From positions 1 through 14,868 of the forward strand of contig JASFIT010000066.1 of the NCBI GenBank assembly GCA_050122535.1: a stretch of DNA of 14,868 nucleotides. Direction: 5' to 3'. The notes under the pieces are model-generated. The model was not told where the DNA came from and made no database searches. It saw nothing but the letters and a program-made list of their open reading frames with translations. Shown piece after piece: positions 1 to 6,975 of the stretch (the first letter of the stretch is position 1; each line of letters starts with the position of its first letter). The stretch comes from JASFEQ01 sp050122535 (GTDB taxonomy: Bacteria > Desulfobacterota > DSM-4660 > Desulfatiglandales > HGW-15). The position numbers were made by a program, and so were the translations under genes.

Positions 1-92
1 TAAGCAGCACCTTTCTTCTCTACATCCCACACCCTTTGCAGATAAAGAGAACCATTCATGTTTCCAATGCGGCAAGTGGGGTTTGGGGAGGG

Positions 93-590
93 TTATCGAG
101 TGGAATCATTCAGGCCTTCCAGAGAGAACTCTCCTTCAGACTTGAACGGAACGACGGATGGTACTAAGGGGCCTCCACCAAGACGGACACGTCCTGATAA
201 TTTGTATTGGAGTTTCTCTTTGCCCGGTAGATTAAGAAATCCCCTCACCATTTCCAGCACAGAGGAGTAGAGGGTAATGGGGACTGTATCTGTTCCATAA
301 GATGGGATTTCCTTTTCCACTTTTGATACACCTGAGGCGAACTTCCGGCCATTGAGTTCAAGTTCACAATCTATCCCTTTTATCTCAATAGGAATATCAT
401 TTGTGTTGAATACCCTCAGTTGGATCTGAAATATGCTTTCAAAGGCCTTTACCTCCTCCACCTGTATGTTTGCAAGGGTTACCCGAGGAGGCTCTAACGT
501 TTTCCCGACTCCTGCGCATCCGGCTAAGGAGAGGGCAGAAAAGGCTGATATAATCAAAAGGGTCAAATATTTCATAATTCGAAATGACAT
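93..590 (-). CDS. LEA14-like (LEA type 2/WHy domain) lipoprotein
   Basis: Predicted 165-residue lipoprotein. Residues 1-25 form a signal peptide with a basic start (RIMKY), a hydrophobic core and the lipobox LAGC, putting the lipidated cysteine at 25. The +2 residue is Ala, which under the E. coli rule favours the outer membrane. The mature part has the pattern of a LEA-2/WHy domain: a strand starting VTLANIQVEEVKAFES, then QIQLRVFNTNDIPIEIKGID, a 'range of conjugated strands' seen in bacterial LEA14 proteins. These are small beta-sandwich proteins of unclear role, often linked to stress or the envelope. The frame stays open to a TTG at 659, but the extra 23 residues do not look like a signal sequence, whereas the ATG at 590 is preceded by AGAAAGA; I chose that start. 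It lies 69 bp downstream of the HD gene and is probably the last gene of the minus-strand unit. Family call is fairly sure; function is unknown. Confidence 0.75.
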   Translation of the reverse strand: MSFRIMKYLTLLIISAFSALSLAGCAGVGKTLEPPRVTLANIQVEEVKAFESIFQIQLRVFNTNDIPIEIKGIDCELELNGRKFASGVSKVEKEIPSYGTDTVPITLYSSVLEMVRGFLNLPGKEKLQYKLSGRVRLGGGPLVPSVVPFKSEGEFSLEGLNDSTR

Positions 591-659
591 GGCTGTATCT
601 TTCTGTAATTGAGATAAAGGTTTGGGAGTTGAAATACAAGAGGCGTGAATAGAAATCAA

Positions 660-1577
660 TCACTTTTTCTCATATTTCTCGCGAACTTTCTGAACGATCC
701 CGGCTCGTTTCAGCTGGTCGCGTGGGTCTAAATCTGGCCTATCGAGAATTTTGTGGAGGTAATTTCTCTGTCTTTTAATCGCCTCCTGATAAAGGTTCGA
801 AGTGATGTCCCACCGCAAGACGAAATGTGAAGTCATAAATCTGTCAACCTTATCGAGGATGGTATCTAAACATTCTGTGACAAATTTGTAGAAGGTGACC
901 GTCTTCTTTAGAAGATCCACCTCACTCTCGTATCCACCCACATCGGCCTCTTCGAATTCGTGATAGAGAAAGAGGAGTTTTTCCAAATAAGACCGATCAG
1001 CCATCTGGGCCATTAGATCTGAGGCAGTTAACAACTGGGAAAGGAGTTCGACCTGAGCCGATGGAAACGTCAATTTGGAATGGTCTATGTTGATGTCTGT
1101 GGCGAGGATCATAATACGGCCCGCTGCAATTTCGTCCTCAGACAAGCCGAATTCCGGACCGAAGCGTTTTAGTAAATGGGCACTTCGCTGCTCGTGGTGG
1201 ACAGTATATTTGGCTCCAGTACCTTCCCCGTCATGCTCCTCTTGAATATATCCCACGTCATGGAAAAGGGCGGCAATGAGGCCCAGTGCAATATGTGGCT
1301 CAGTAAAGCCTTCAGCGTTGAGCTGAGCGCCGTGGAGTAGCCTAGCCATGGCGAGAAAGGTTTCGATAGTGTGCCGGAGGTCATGGTATTCCGTGTTGCA
1401 GGCCTTGAAGCCCGGGTGCTTTCCCTCGTAGAGCCTAACTGTGGTATTGAATGCCTCTGTGATAGGATCCTGGTCCAAGTCGGGTGATACCATATTGAGG
1501 ATGATATGAACCTCGTCAAGCACGTCCTTTGGGGATTCTGTATTTATGAGGTCGTAGAGCTGCTTGTCTTTTGTCAT
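660..1577 (-). CDS. HD-domain metal-dependent phosphohydrolase, cyclic-nucleotide PDE-like
   Basis: A 305-residue cytoplasmic protein with no signal peptide or membrane segment. The metal-binding pattern of the HD superfamily is clear: YHDLRH at 64-69, FHDVGY at 105-110 (the HD pair is H106-D107), HHEQRSA at 127-133 and TASDLMAQ at 184-191 (D187 as the last ligand). The YHDxRH start and the spacing resemble class I 3',5'-cyclic nucleotide phosphodiesterases more than HD-GYP proteins, and no GYP motif is present. Likely activity is hydrolysis of a phosphodiester or phosphomonoester, perhaps a cyclic nucleotide; the substrate is inferred only from this resemblance. It starts 11 bp after the ferredoxin gene, so the two are almost surely co-transcribed. 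The ATG has only a weak ribosome-binding sequence (GACCTAGCAAAAT), which suggests coupled translation. Its place in a metabolic operon could mean a regulatory role or simply a neighbour. Confidence 0.8.
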   Translation of the reverse strand: MTKDKQLYDLINTESPKDVLDEVHIILNMVSPDLDQDPITEAFNTTVRLYEGKHPGFKACNTEYHDLRHTIETFLAMARLLHGAQLNAEGFTEPHIALGLIAALFHDVGYIQEEHDGEGTGAKYTVHHEQRSAHLLKRFGPEFGLSEDEIAAGRIMILATDINIDHSKLTFPSAQVELLSQLLTASDLMAQMADRSYLEKLLFLYHEFEEADVGGYESEVDLLKKTVTFYKFVTECLDTILDKVDRFMTSHFVLRWDITSNLYQEAIKRQRNYLHKILDRPDLDPRDQLKRAGIVQKVREKYEKK

Positions 1578-1588
1578 ATTTTGCTAGG

Positions 1589-1801
1589 TCAAATGCTTAA
1601 CATGTCAGGGGGGAATTGGATTTCAATGGCTTCCTCCGGGCAATCCTGCCGACAGGACCCGCAGTGCCAGCACTCCTCAGGATATCTCAAATAAGGAACA
1701 TCTGCGTCCTCAGAGATATTCATGTATATGGCGTCGGCTGGACAGATATCGTCACAGGTGCCGCAGCCAGAGCATTTTTCCATGTCAAAGATGGGTGGCA
1801 T
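1589..1801 (-). CDS. Small dicluster 2x[4Fe-4S] ferredoxin, probable electron partner of the adjacent flavoprotein
   Basis: A 70-residue ferredoxin with two complete cluster motifs, CSGCGTCDDICP near residue 9 and CWHCGSCRQDCP near residue 45, each CxxCxxCxxxCP, so it should bind two [4Fe-4S] clusters. The ATG is preceded by GGGAG seven bases upstream, a good ribosome-binding site. It follows the AprA-like flavoprotein gene (89 bp gap) in the same direction; an AprA-like or fumarate-reductase-like flavoprotein next to a dicluster iron-sulfur protein suggests one complex, with the ferredoxin passing electrons to or from FAD. It is much shorter than AprB of dissimilatory APS reductase (about 150-165 residues, with a long C-terminal tail), so it should not be called AprB. 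Fold and clusters are certain; the partnership is inferred from context. Confidence 0.9.
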   Translation of the reverse strand: MPPIFDMEKCSGCGTCDDICPADAIYMNISEDADVPYLRYPEECWHCGSCRQDCPEEAIEIQFPPDMLSI

Positions 1802-1890
1802 TTTTTTCTCCCAATCGCCTCGTTAACCGTTATGTGTCGGGCGCCATTGCGGGTCCCGCGCAGGTAGCTAGAGCCTTTTTCATCACCGTG

Positions 1891-3555
1891 CTAAGAAATA
1901 GTTTCAAAAGAACAGGAAAATTCATCCCCTTTCTTTTGAACAACCACGAGACCGCACCACTTAGCATTGTCTGTGTCGGGAAAGTCCAGCCTGTGGTGGT
2001 AGGGCTTGTTCCTGCTTTCCGTACGGAAAAGGGCTGTGTGCGCCATAACTTTACCTACTGAGAGAATGGAACGGGTCTCGTGGGAGCGCATGAGTTCATG
2101 AAGGTCATTCGCCTTCATCTCATCCAGGTACTGCTCAATGCTTTGAAGTTTGTCTATCCCTATCTTCAACCCTTGCTCACTACGCATGGGGCCAACATGT
2201 TCTGCCATGACCTTCCGAATCGCATCTTCAATCTGACGATATGGATACCCTGAGGTACGGTTCAGTGGCTCCATGAATCGATTGATCTCTTCACGGCTTG
2301 TGGATGTGGGTACAGAATCAGTACGCTTTAGGCCGAGGGCATAATCAGCAGCTGACTTGCCCGCCTTGTACCCTCCGGCCACCGCGCCATGGACACATCG
2401 ATTGTGGTCCGCCGCATCTCCAGAAGCGTAAAGTCCTGGTACCGTGCTTGCTGAATCTTTGTCTATTTTGACACCGCTTCCCGTAACCTCGGTTGGACCT
2501 GCTTGCATGCCTTCTGAAACGGTGACCTCCACAGGTTTTGCCCCTAGGTCCTCCCCCCTCTGAGCAAGATAGTCCGGAAGGGTGTCCTTATCATAGCCCA
2601 GTGTGGTCTTGAGGTGGGCCAGATCCTTATCGTTTAGGTGACGGCAGTCAATGTAGATGGGACCATGGCCCTTTCGAAGCTCCTCCAAGGTGTAAAAGAC
2701 CACCTCATAACGCGGTGCTCGGTTACCCATGGGATGGTTCTTCTCCATAAAGTACTCCCCTAAGCCATTGAGAAAGCGCCCCCCCATCCCTACAAGGGCA
2801 TTAAAGCCGGGTGCTGCAAAGCCCTTTGGCAAAAGGGTCATCCGCATGTATTCCATGTTCGTGAGGGCAGCGCCTGCGTTAAGGGCCATAATTTGTCCAT
2901 CCCCTGTATCAAAAGGACAAAGCCACGTGTTAAAGGGGTTGATACGCGGATTTTCATACAGGCGATTCGTATTCCCAGTGGCGATAATCGTTGCCTTGGC
3001 GTGGATAACATAGAAGTTCCCAGTGCGAATGTGAAAACCGATACCTCCCACCACGGCACCCTGGCGGGTCAAAAGATCCACCATAATCACCTTATCCAGG
3101 ACAGTGCAACCCAGTTTCCTGACGGCGTCACCCAAACAGGGCTTGAGCCTTTTCCCATTGAAGTTGATCCAATAGGTGCCTGGTTGACCCATGGAGCCGG
3201 TCCGGTAGAAGGAACCATCAGGTTGCGTAAGGGGATTTCCAATTCGGGCCATGCGCTCAATGGCGTCGGGCAGTTCTGCACAAAACACGGATTCGATGAT
3301 GGAAAGGTGGCCGGTGCCTCGGCCAATCTTTTCCACGTAGCTCAGGAAGGCATCCTGTGTATCCCATTCAGGGTCCTGGTTCAAATAGGCGAGAAAATGG
3401 TCCACACCACCTCCCACATCGCCGCTCCTGTTTATGTTGCCCTTATCAGCAACAACCACGCTGACACCCTTTTCAGCAGCGCCCATGGCGGCGTTGGTGC
3501 CTGCTAGGCCACCACCTACGATGAGTACGTCGGTAGATAGATTGCTAACGTCCAT
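1891..3555 (-). CDS. FAD-dependent oxidoreductase, AprA/fumarate reductase-succinate dehydrogenase flavoprotein superfamily
   Basis: A 554-residue cytoplasmic flavoprotein. The N-terminal Rossmann motif is VLIVGGGLAGTNAA (about 10-23), followed by DKGNINRSGDVGGG (38-50), the FAD-pyrophosphate/isoalloxazine loop seen in AprA-like and fumarate-reductase-like proteins. A second FAD motif, GLYASGDAADHN, lies at 374-385 with GD at 379-380, followed by VHGAVAGGYKAGKSA. The C-terminus carries the helical domain and the RTESRNKPYHHRLDFP stretch typical of SdhA/FrdA/AprA. It lacks a Tat or Sec signal, so it acts in the cytoplasm. It probably reduces or oxidises an organic substrate with electrons from the neighbouring ferredoxin. 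The open frame starts at a GTG (3564), but GGAG lies 8 bases before the ATG at 3555, and I use that start. It is probably not true APS reductase alpha, because that is longer (over 600 residues) and pairs with AprB. Superfamily sure; substrate unknown. Confidence 0.87.
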   Translation of the reverse strand: MDVSNLSTDVLIVGGGLAGTNAAMGAAEKGVSVVVADKGNINRSGDVGGGVDHFLAYLNQDPEWDTQDAFLSYVEKIGRGTGHLSIIESVFCAELPDAIERMARIGNPLTQPDGSFYRTGSMGQPGTYWINFNGKRLKPCLGDAVRKLGCTVLDKVIMVDLLTRQGAVVGGIGFHIRTGNFYVIHAKATIIATGNTNRLYENPRINPFNTWLCPFDTGDGQIMALNAGAALTNMEYMRMTLLPKGFAAPGFNALVGMGGRFLNGLGEYFMEKNHPMGNRAPRYEVVFYTLEELRKGHGPIYIDCRHLNDKDLAHLKTTLGYDKDTLPDYLAQRGEDLGAKPVEVTVSEGMQAGPTEVTGSGVKIDKDSASTVPGLYASGDAADHNRCVHGAVAGGYKAGKSAADYALGLKRTDSVPTSTSREEINRFMEPLNRTSGYPYRQIEDAIRKVMAEHVGPMRSEQGLKIGIDKLQSIEQYLDEMKANDLHELMRSHETRSILSVGKVMAHTALFRTESRNKPYHHRLDFPDTDNAKWCGLVVVQKKGDEFSCSFETIS

Positions 3556-3626
3556 GGCAAACACTCCGCCAAATTAATTATTAAGGAAGAAGTTCTTTGC
3601 ATAATTATGTCGTGCCCAAAGGGTCT

Positions 3627-3744
3627 TTGCGAGCCCTTCAAATTCCTCAGGGTGAACTCCGCGAAGCAATCTCTTCCTGCGTAAGTTATCGTGCGTCCTA
3701 GCCTTTATGAGATTGCTTCGTCGCTTCCGGCTCCTCGCAATGAC
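3627..3744. repeat. Palindromic intergenic repeat (MITE/REP-like) with arms TTGCGAG...CGAAGCAATCTC
   Basis: This lies in the 250-bp gap between the amidohydrolase and flavoprotein genes. A perfect 12-bp inverted repeat, CGAAGCAATCTC (3662-3673) and GAGATTGCTTCG (3709-3720), is nested inside outer arms TTGCGAG (3627-3633) and CTCGCAA (3734-3740). Read on the minus strand, the right arm gives GTCATTGCGAGG...GCGACGAAGCAATCTC, a sequence type I know as a recurrent intergenic repeat in environmental anaerobe genomes. It has no coding capacity of its own. It may be a mobilised miniature element, and as RNA it would form a long hairpin that could affect read-through between the two gene groups. The rest of the gap (3556-3626 and 3745-3805) shows only an AT-rich patch at 3571-3584. 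Confidence 0.75.
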
Positions 3745-3805
3745 TCTGTTGTTTTTCGGTACTATTCAAGTTATTCTTGGGACGTCACACCAGATCCATT
3801 TTTTT

Positions 3806-4798
3806 TCACTGCTCTTCATGCATCAACCTCAACATATTCCCAGAGTATATCATCTCTTTATCTGCCTGAGGAATGTTCAGGCTCTCGATAGAGGTTATTG
3901 CCTCGCGAATATCTCCGATGACATGGGGATAATCGGAGCCAAGAATTAAGCGACCGGCACCTACGAAGGAATAGGCACACATGAGTGCAGGCTCGAAAAA
4001 ACTGACCGTGTCATAGTAGAATCTTTTTAGATAGTCTTTGGCCGGTCCTGAGATATTCTCCTGGCACTCTGGATAGGCCTCATAGCAATTCTGTACCCGT
4101 TCCGCCAGATAAGGAATGGCACCACCCAAGTGAGAGACAACGAACTTGAGATTAGGGAACTTATCCAACACCCCACCCATGACAAGTCGTATAACTGCTA
4201 CACAGAGCTCCATCTCAAAGCCGATCATGGGACCAAGACGGTAATCCTTGTAAGTTTCCTTGTCCGCAGGTGCCCGGGGATGAATATGAATGGGTAGATC
4301 ATATTCAGATATGCGCTCATAAAACGGATAAAGGCTTTGGTGGTCCAGACCCATACCGTTTATGTTTGTGCCAATACAGGCCCCTCTGAACTTGAGCTCG
4401 TCAATACTGCGCTCCAGTTCTTTGAGGGTTCGGTCTGGATCAATAAAGGGCAGGGTGGCGAAGCCCATGAAATGGTCCGGATGGTCATGGCATATCTGGG
4501 CAATCTCATCATTAACCACCTTGGCCAAGGTCTCCCCTATTTCAACGGGGAATATGTCTACGCTAGGGGCGGACAAGGTTAGGATCTGCATATCAAACCC
4601 TGCCTGTTCCATGTCCTCCAGGCGCTGGTTGATGTCATTCATGGGGGATGTGATGGTAACAACGCGGGTCCCATGCTGGACGAGGATTTGCCTGTCCCAC
4701 TCATCCCTTTCAACACTCATACCGACGGTCGGTCCGTCCTTTTCCAGTTGTTCTAAAAACCTTGTGGGATAAAAATGATTGTGGACATCGATTTTCAT
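3806..4798 (-). CDS. Amidohydrolase family 2 (ACMSD/gamma-resorcylate decarboxylase-like) metalloenzyme
   Basis: A 330-residue TIM-barrel metal-dependent hydrolase. Ligand motifs are in the expected order: DVHNHFYP with HxH at H6 and H8; HIHPRAP with H173; FVVSHLGGAIPYLAERV with H223; and LGSDYPH with D289. This set and the length match the amidohydrolase-2 family, which includes aminocarboxymuconate-semialdehyde decarboxylase and gamma-resorcylate decarboxylase, as well as true hydrolases. Expected role: decarboxylation or hydrolysis of a (possibly aromatic or unsaturated) carboxylate in the cytoplasm. The ATG is preceded by AAGGAGA with good spacing. It lies 169 bp downstream of the TRAP permease and upstream of the flavoprotein gene, suggesting it processes the imported compound. 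The product class cannot be narrowed further from the sequence. Confidence 0.88.
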   Translation of the reverse strand: MKIDVHNHFYPTRFLEQLEKDGPTVGMSVERDEWDRQILVQHGTRVVTITSPMNDINQRLEDMEQAGFDMQILTLSAPSVDIFPVEIGETLAKVVNDEIAQICHDHPDHFMGFATLPFIDPDRTLKELERSIDELKFRGACIGTNINGMGLDHQSLYPFYERISEYDLPIHIHPRAPADKETYKDYRLGPMIGFEMELCVAVIRLVMGGVLDKFPNLKFVVSHLGGAIPYLAERVQNCYEAYPECQENISGPAKDYLKRFYYDTVSFFEPALMCAYSFVGAGRLILGSDYPHVIGDIREAITSIESLNIPQADKEMIYSGNMLRLMHEEQ

Positions 4799-4886
4799 GC
4801 TTTTCTCCTTGCTGAAGTCAGAACATTACGAGTATATGCCAGAATGCTAGCCTTTTAAAGCGGGGGTGAATGGCATCCTTTTGAAT

Positions 4887-4944
4887 TCCCCTCCCTCGAT
4901 GGCCCGTCCTCCGTAGCAGGCTACTGCGGAGGATGGAGAGGGGA
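4887..4944. repeat. Cruciform repeat, copy 1 (between TRAP permease and amidohydrolase genes)
   Basis: The core hairpin at 4907-4933 pairs TCCTCCG with CGGAGGA and continues through TAG/CTG (one G-T pair) up to the GCAGGCT apex. Outside it, TCCCCTC (4887-4893) pairs with GAGGGGA (4938-4944). The words CCCGTCCTCC, AGCAGGCTACTG and GGAGGATGGAGAGG occur again at 13886-13956 in a rearranged order, so this is a dispersed element, not a one-off terminator. There is no T-run after the stem in the direction of transcription, so a classical intrinsic terminator is unlikely; RNA processing or partial attenuation is possible. Confidence 0.7.
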
Positions 4945-4967
4945 TAAAGCGGAGTCATTTTCACCCG

Positions 4968-6908
4968 TTAATATTTTGGGCGCTTCGTCTGCCTTGCTCT
5001 CATTACATGGCTAAATAGAAATAGGGCCTGATAGGCCAATCCTACTGCCCTGGTTATTGGGTTAGGAATGAATATACAGAGGCCGCTCAAGGCGAGAAGA
5101 GCGTTTTCCCACCTCCTCAGTTCTGTCAGAAGAAAACCTTCAAATGCCACACCGATAGATATGGCACCCAATGTGACAAACAAAAAGGTTTTTATAATTT
5201 GTAGTGGGGAGCCGATCATTAGGATACCGGGGTTAAATATGAATGCCCAAGGAACCAGGTAAGCCGCGAAGGCAAGGCGCATGGCACGGAATCCCGTCCT
5301 AAAGGGGTCTCCACCAGCGATGCCAGCAGCGATATATGCATCTACGCATACCGGCGGTGTGATGAAAGAAAGGCAGCCGAAGTAGAATAAGAACATATGT
5401 GCAGCAATGGGTTCCACGCCTGCCCTGATGAGGGCAGGTGCAAGCAGGACGACTGTTAGTATATAGACACCCACAGTAGTCATGCCCATGCCCAATATGA
5501 AGGCGGCAAAGCCCGTCATGAGCAGGATGACCATCAGATTGCCGCCACTTATGGTGAGAAGCTCAGAGGTGAACTTGGTCCCCGCCCCCGTCATCTGGAT
5601 GGCGCCCACAAGGATACCAATGGCCGTGCAGAGGGGAATAATGGGCAACATCCCCCTCGCCGATCCTTCCAGGGCTGCAAGCAGTTTCTTAGGATTGAGT
5701 CTGCTCTCCTTTTTAAAGGCGCTCACAAGGATCAATGCCCCTAAAGTGTACATAATTGATGTTTGGGCCGTGTAACGGAGAACCCCCAAGAGGAATATGA
5801 GGAGGACAAAGGGTAATAGATACTGCCAGCCTCCCATCAAGGTCTTTCTAACAGAGGGTAAATTTTCTCTCGGCAGCCCTTTCAGGCCCATTTTGGCCGC
5901 CTCCAGGTCCACCTGAACTAGCAAAGTGGCATAATAGGCGATGCCGGGAAGGAAGGCCGCGACACAAACGCTCCAATAGGACATCTGAAGGAATTCGGCA
6001 ATTAGAAAGGCCGTTGCGCCCATGATAGGGGGCATAAACATGCCGCCCAGGGATGCGGTGGCCTCCACAGCACCTGCGTAATTATTTTGGTAGCCGGTCT
6101 TTTTCATGAGGGGAATGGTGATCTGGCCGGTTGTGGCCACGTTCGCTGCGGTGGAGCCTGATATGGTCCCAAAGAATGTGCTGGCCACAACCGCTGCCTT
6201 GGCGGCTCCGCCCCTAAAGGATCCGGCTGAGGCGAGGGCAAGGTCATTAAAAAATTGGCTTGCCCCCAGGGCCCTTAGAAATCCTCCGAATATGATAAAC
6301 CCGGCTACCATTGTGGAGACAATGCCTATGATCATCCCCCAGAATCCCTCCGCACTGAGGTACATCCAACCAATGGCCATAGGATAGGAAAACCCGGTGC
6401 TGCGTAGAAAACCTGGAAAGTGATTGCTGTAGATCGCATAAAAAAAGAAGAAAACGATGAGCACAGCCAGGACCCACCCGATCGTCCGCCTGGTGGCCTC
6501 TATGACTGAGAGGAAGAGAAGGGAGGCGATCACCATCTCGTATGGATAGGTGATGAGCCTCCCCTCGGCGACTAGACTATTGGCATTTACGGCTATATAG
6601 GCACATCCCACAGAGATTATGAGTATGGGCAGGAGGTCGTACCACTTGAGCTTATCCTTTGTCATCCTCGTTCCAGGTGGAAAGAGGAGATAAACCAGGA
6701 TACAGATAAGTCCAGCGCTGATGGCCCGGTGCGTAAGGGGGTAAATCACAATCCCCAAGTAGAAGAAGATATGGCACAGATAGGAGAGGCTATAGACAGA
6801 CCAGATCAGAGCCACAATCAACGCGAGCCTGGACCTCAGACCACGGTCTTTCCAACGGGTACCCACCTCAAACTGATCCAATGCTGCCCCTCCCGAGCCC
6901 CTTTTCAC
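4968..6908 (-). CDS. TAXI-type TRAP transporter fused permease (DctQ-DctM fusion)
   Basis: A 646-residue, very hydrophobic inner-membrane protein, with membrane segments from about residue 28 to the C-terminus. The early segments (about 30-150) replace the separate small DctQ subunit; the large part carries the DctM signature GTISGSTAANVATTGQITIP (about 247-266) and ATASLGGMFMPPIMGA (about 283-298). Fused permeases of this size are typical of TRAP transporters that work with TAXI binding proteins, using an ion gradient to import an organic acid. The binding-protein gene lies 67 bp upstream. Start is uncertain: the GTG at 6908 has GGGAGG only two bases away, while a TTG at 6881 has GGGAGG at an ideal 7 bases; either would leave the membrane part intact. 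Family sure, ligand unknown. Confidence 0.92.
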   Translation of the reverse strand: MKRGSGGAALDQFEVGTRWKDRGLRSRLALIVALIWSVYSLSYLCHIFFYLGIVIYPLTHRAISAGLICILVYLLFPPGTRMTKDKLKWYDLLPILIISVGCAYIAVNANSLVAEGRLITYPYEMVIASLLFLSVIEATRRTIGWVLAVLIVFFFFYAIYSNHFPGFLRSTGFSYPMAIGWMYLSAEGFWGMIIGIVSTMVAGFIIFGGFLRALGASQFFNDLALASAGSFRGGAAKAAVVASTFFGTISGSTAANVATTGQITIPLMKKTGYQNNYAGAVEATASLGGMFMPPIMGATAFLIAEFLQMSYWSVCVAAFLPGIAYYATLLVQVDLEAAKMGLKGLPRENLPSVRKTLMGGWQYLLPFVLLIFLLGVLRYTAQTSIMYTLGALILVSAFKKESRLNPKKLLAALEGSARGMLPIIPLCTAIGILVGAIQMTGAGTKFTSELLTISGGNLMVILLMTGFAAFILGMGMTTVGVYILTVVLLAPALIRAGVEPIAAHMFLFYFGCLSFITPPVCVDAYIAAGIAGGDPFRTGFRAMRLAFAAYLVPWAFIFNPGILMIGSPLQIIKTFLFVTLGAISIGVAFEGFLLTELRRWENALLALSGLCIFIPNPITRAVGLAYQALFLFSHVMRARQTKRPKY

Positions 6909-6936
6909 CCCCTCCCAAAGTGTTCCTCAGGGTCAG

Positions 6937-6955
6937 CCCCGCACGTGGTACGGGG
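6937..6955 (-). promoter_or_regulatory. Intercistronic hairpin between TRAP binding-protein and permease genes
   Basis: In the 67-bp gap the minus strand reads CCCCGTACCACGTGCGGGG, which folds into an 8-bp stem (one G-T pair) with a three-base loop. No T-run follows, so it is not a standard terminator. Such stems after a binding-protein gene commonly act as partial stops or 3'-end stabilisers that let the cell make more binding protein than permease. The role here is inferred from position and structure. Confidence 0.5.
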
Positions 6956-6975
6956 TGGGGTTCTTTCCCTCTCGA

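Noticed and set aside
58..270. A 70-codon plus-strand frame at the left edge
   Set aside because: Overlaps the lipoprotein gene on the other strand; composition and content give no support. The first 92 bases hold no feature I can identify.
660..1577. Calling the HD protein an HD-GYP cyclic-di-GMP phosphodiesterase
   Set aside because: The GYP motif and the usual HD-GYP spacing are missing.
2893..3507. A 204-codon open frame on the plus strand
   Set aside because: It lies wholly antisense to the flavoprotein gene, which has clear FAD motifs; its translation shows no domain and no ribosome-binding site. It is a shadow frame.
1589..3555. Calling the pair dissimilatory APS reductase (aprBA)
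   Set aside because: The ferredoxin is less than half the length of AprB and the flavoprotein is shorter than AprA; order and neighbours (no sat or qmo genes) also do not fit.
3627..3744. CRISPR array or tandem repeat
   Set aside because: The repeats are inverted, not direct, and there are no regularly spaced copies here or elsewhere in the window.
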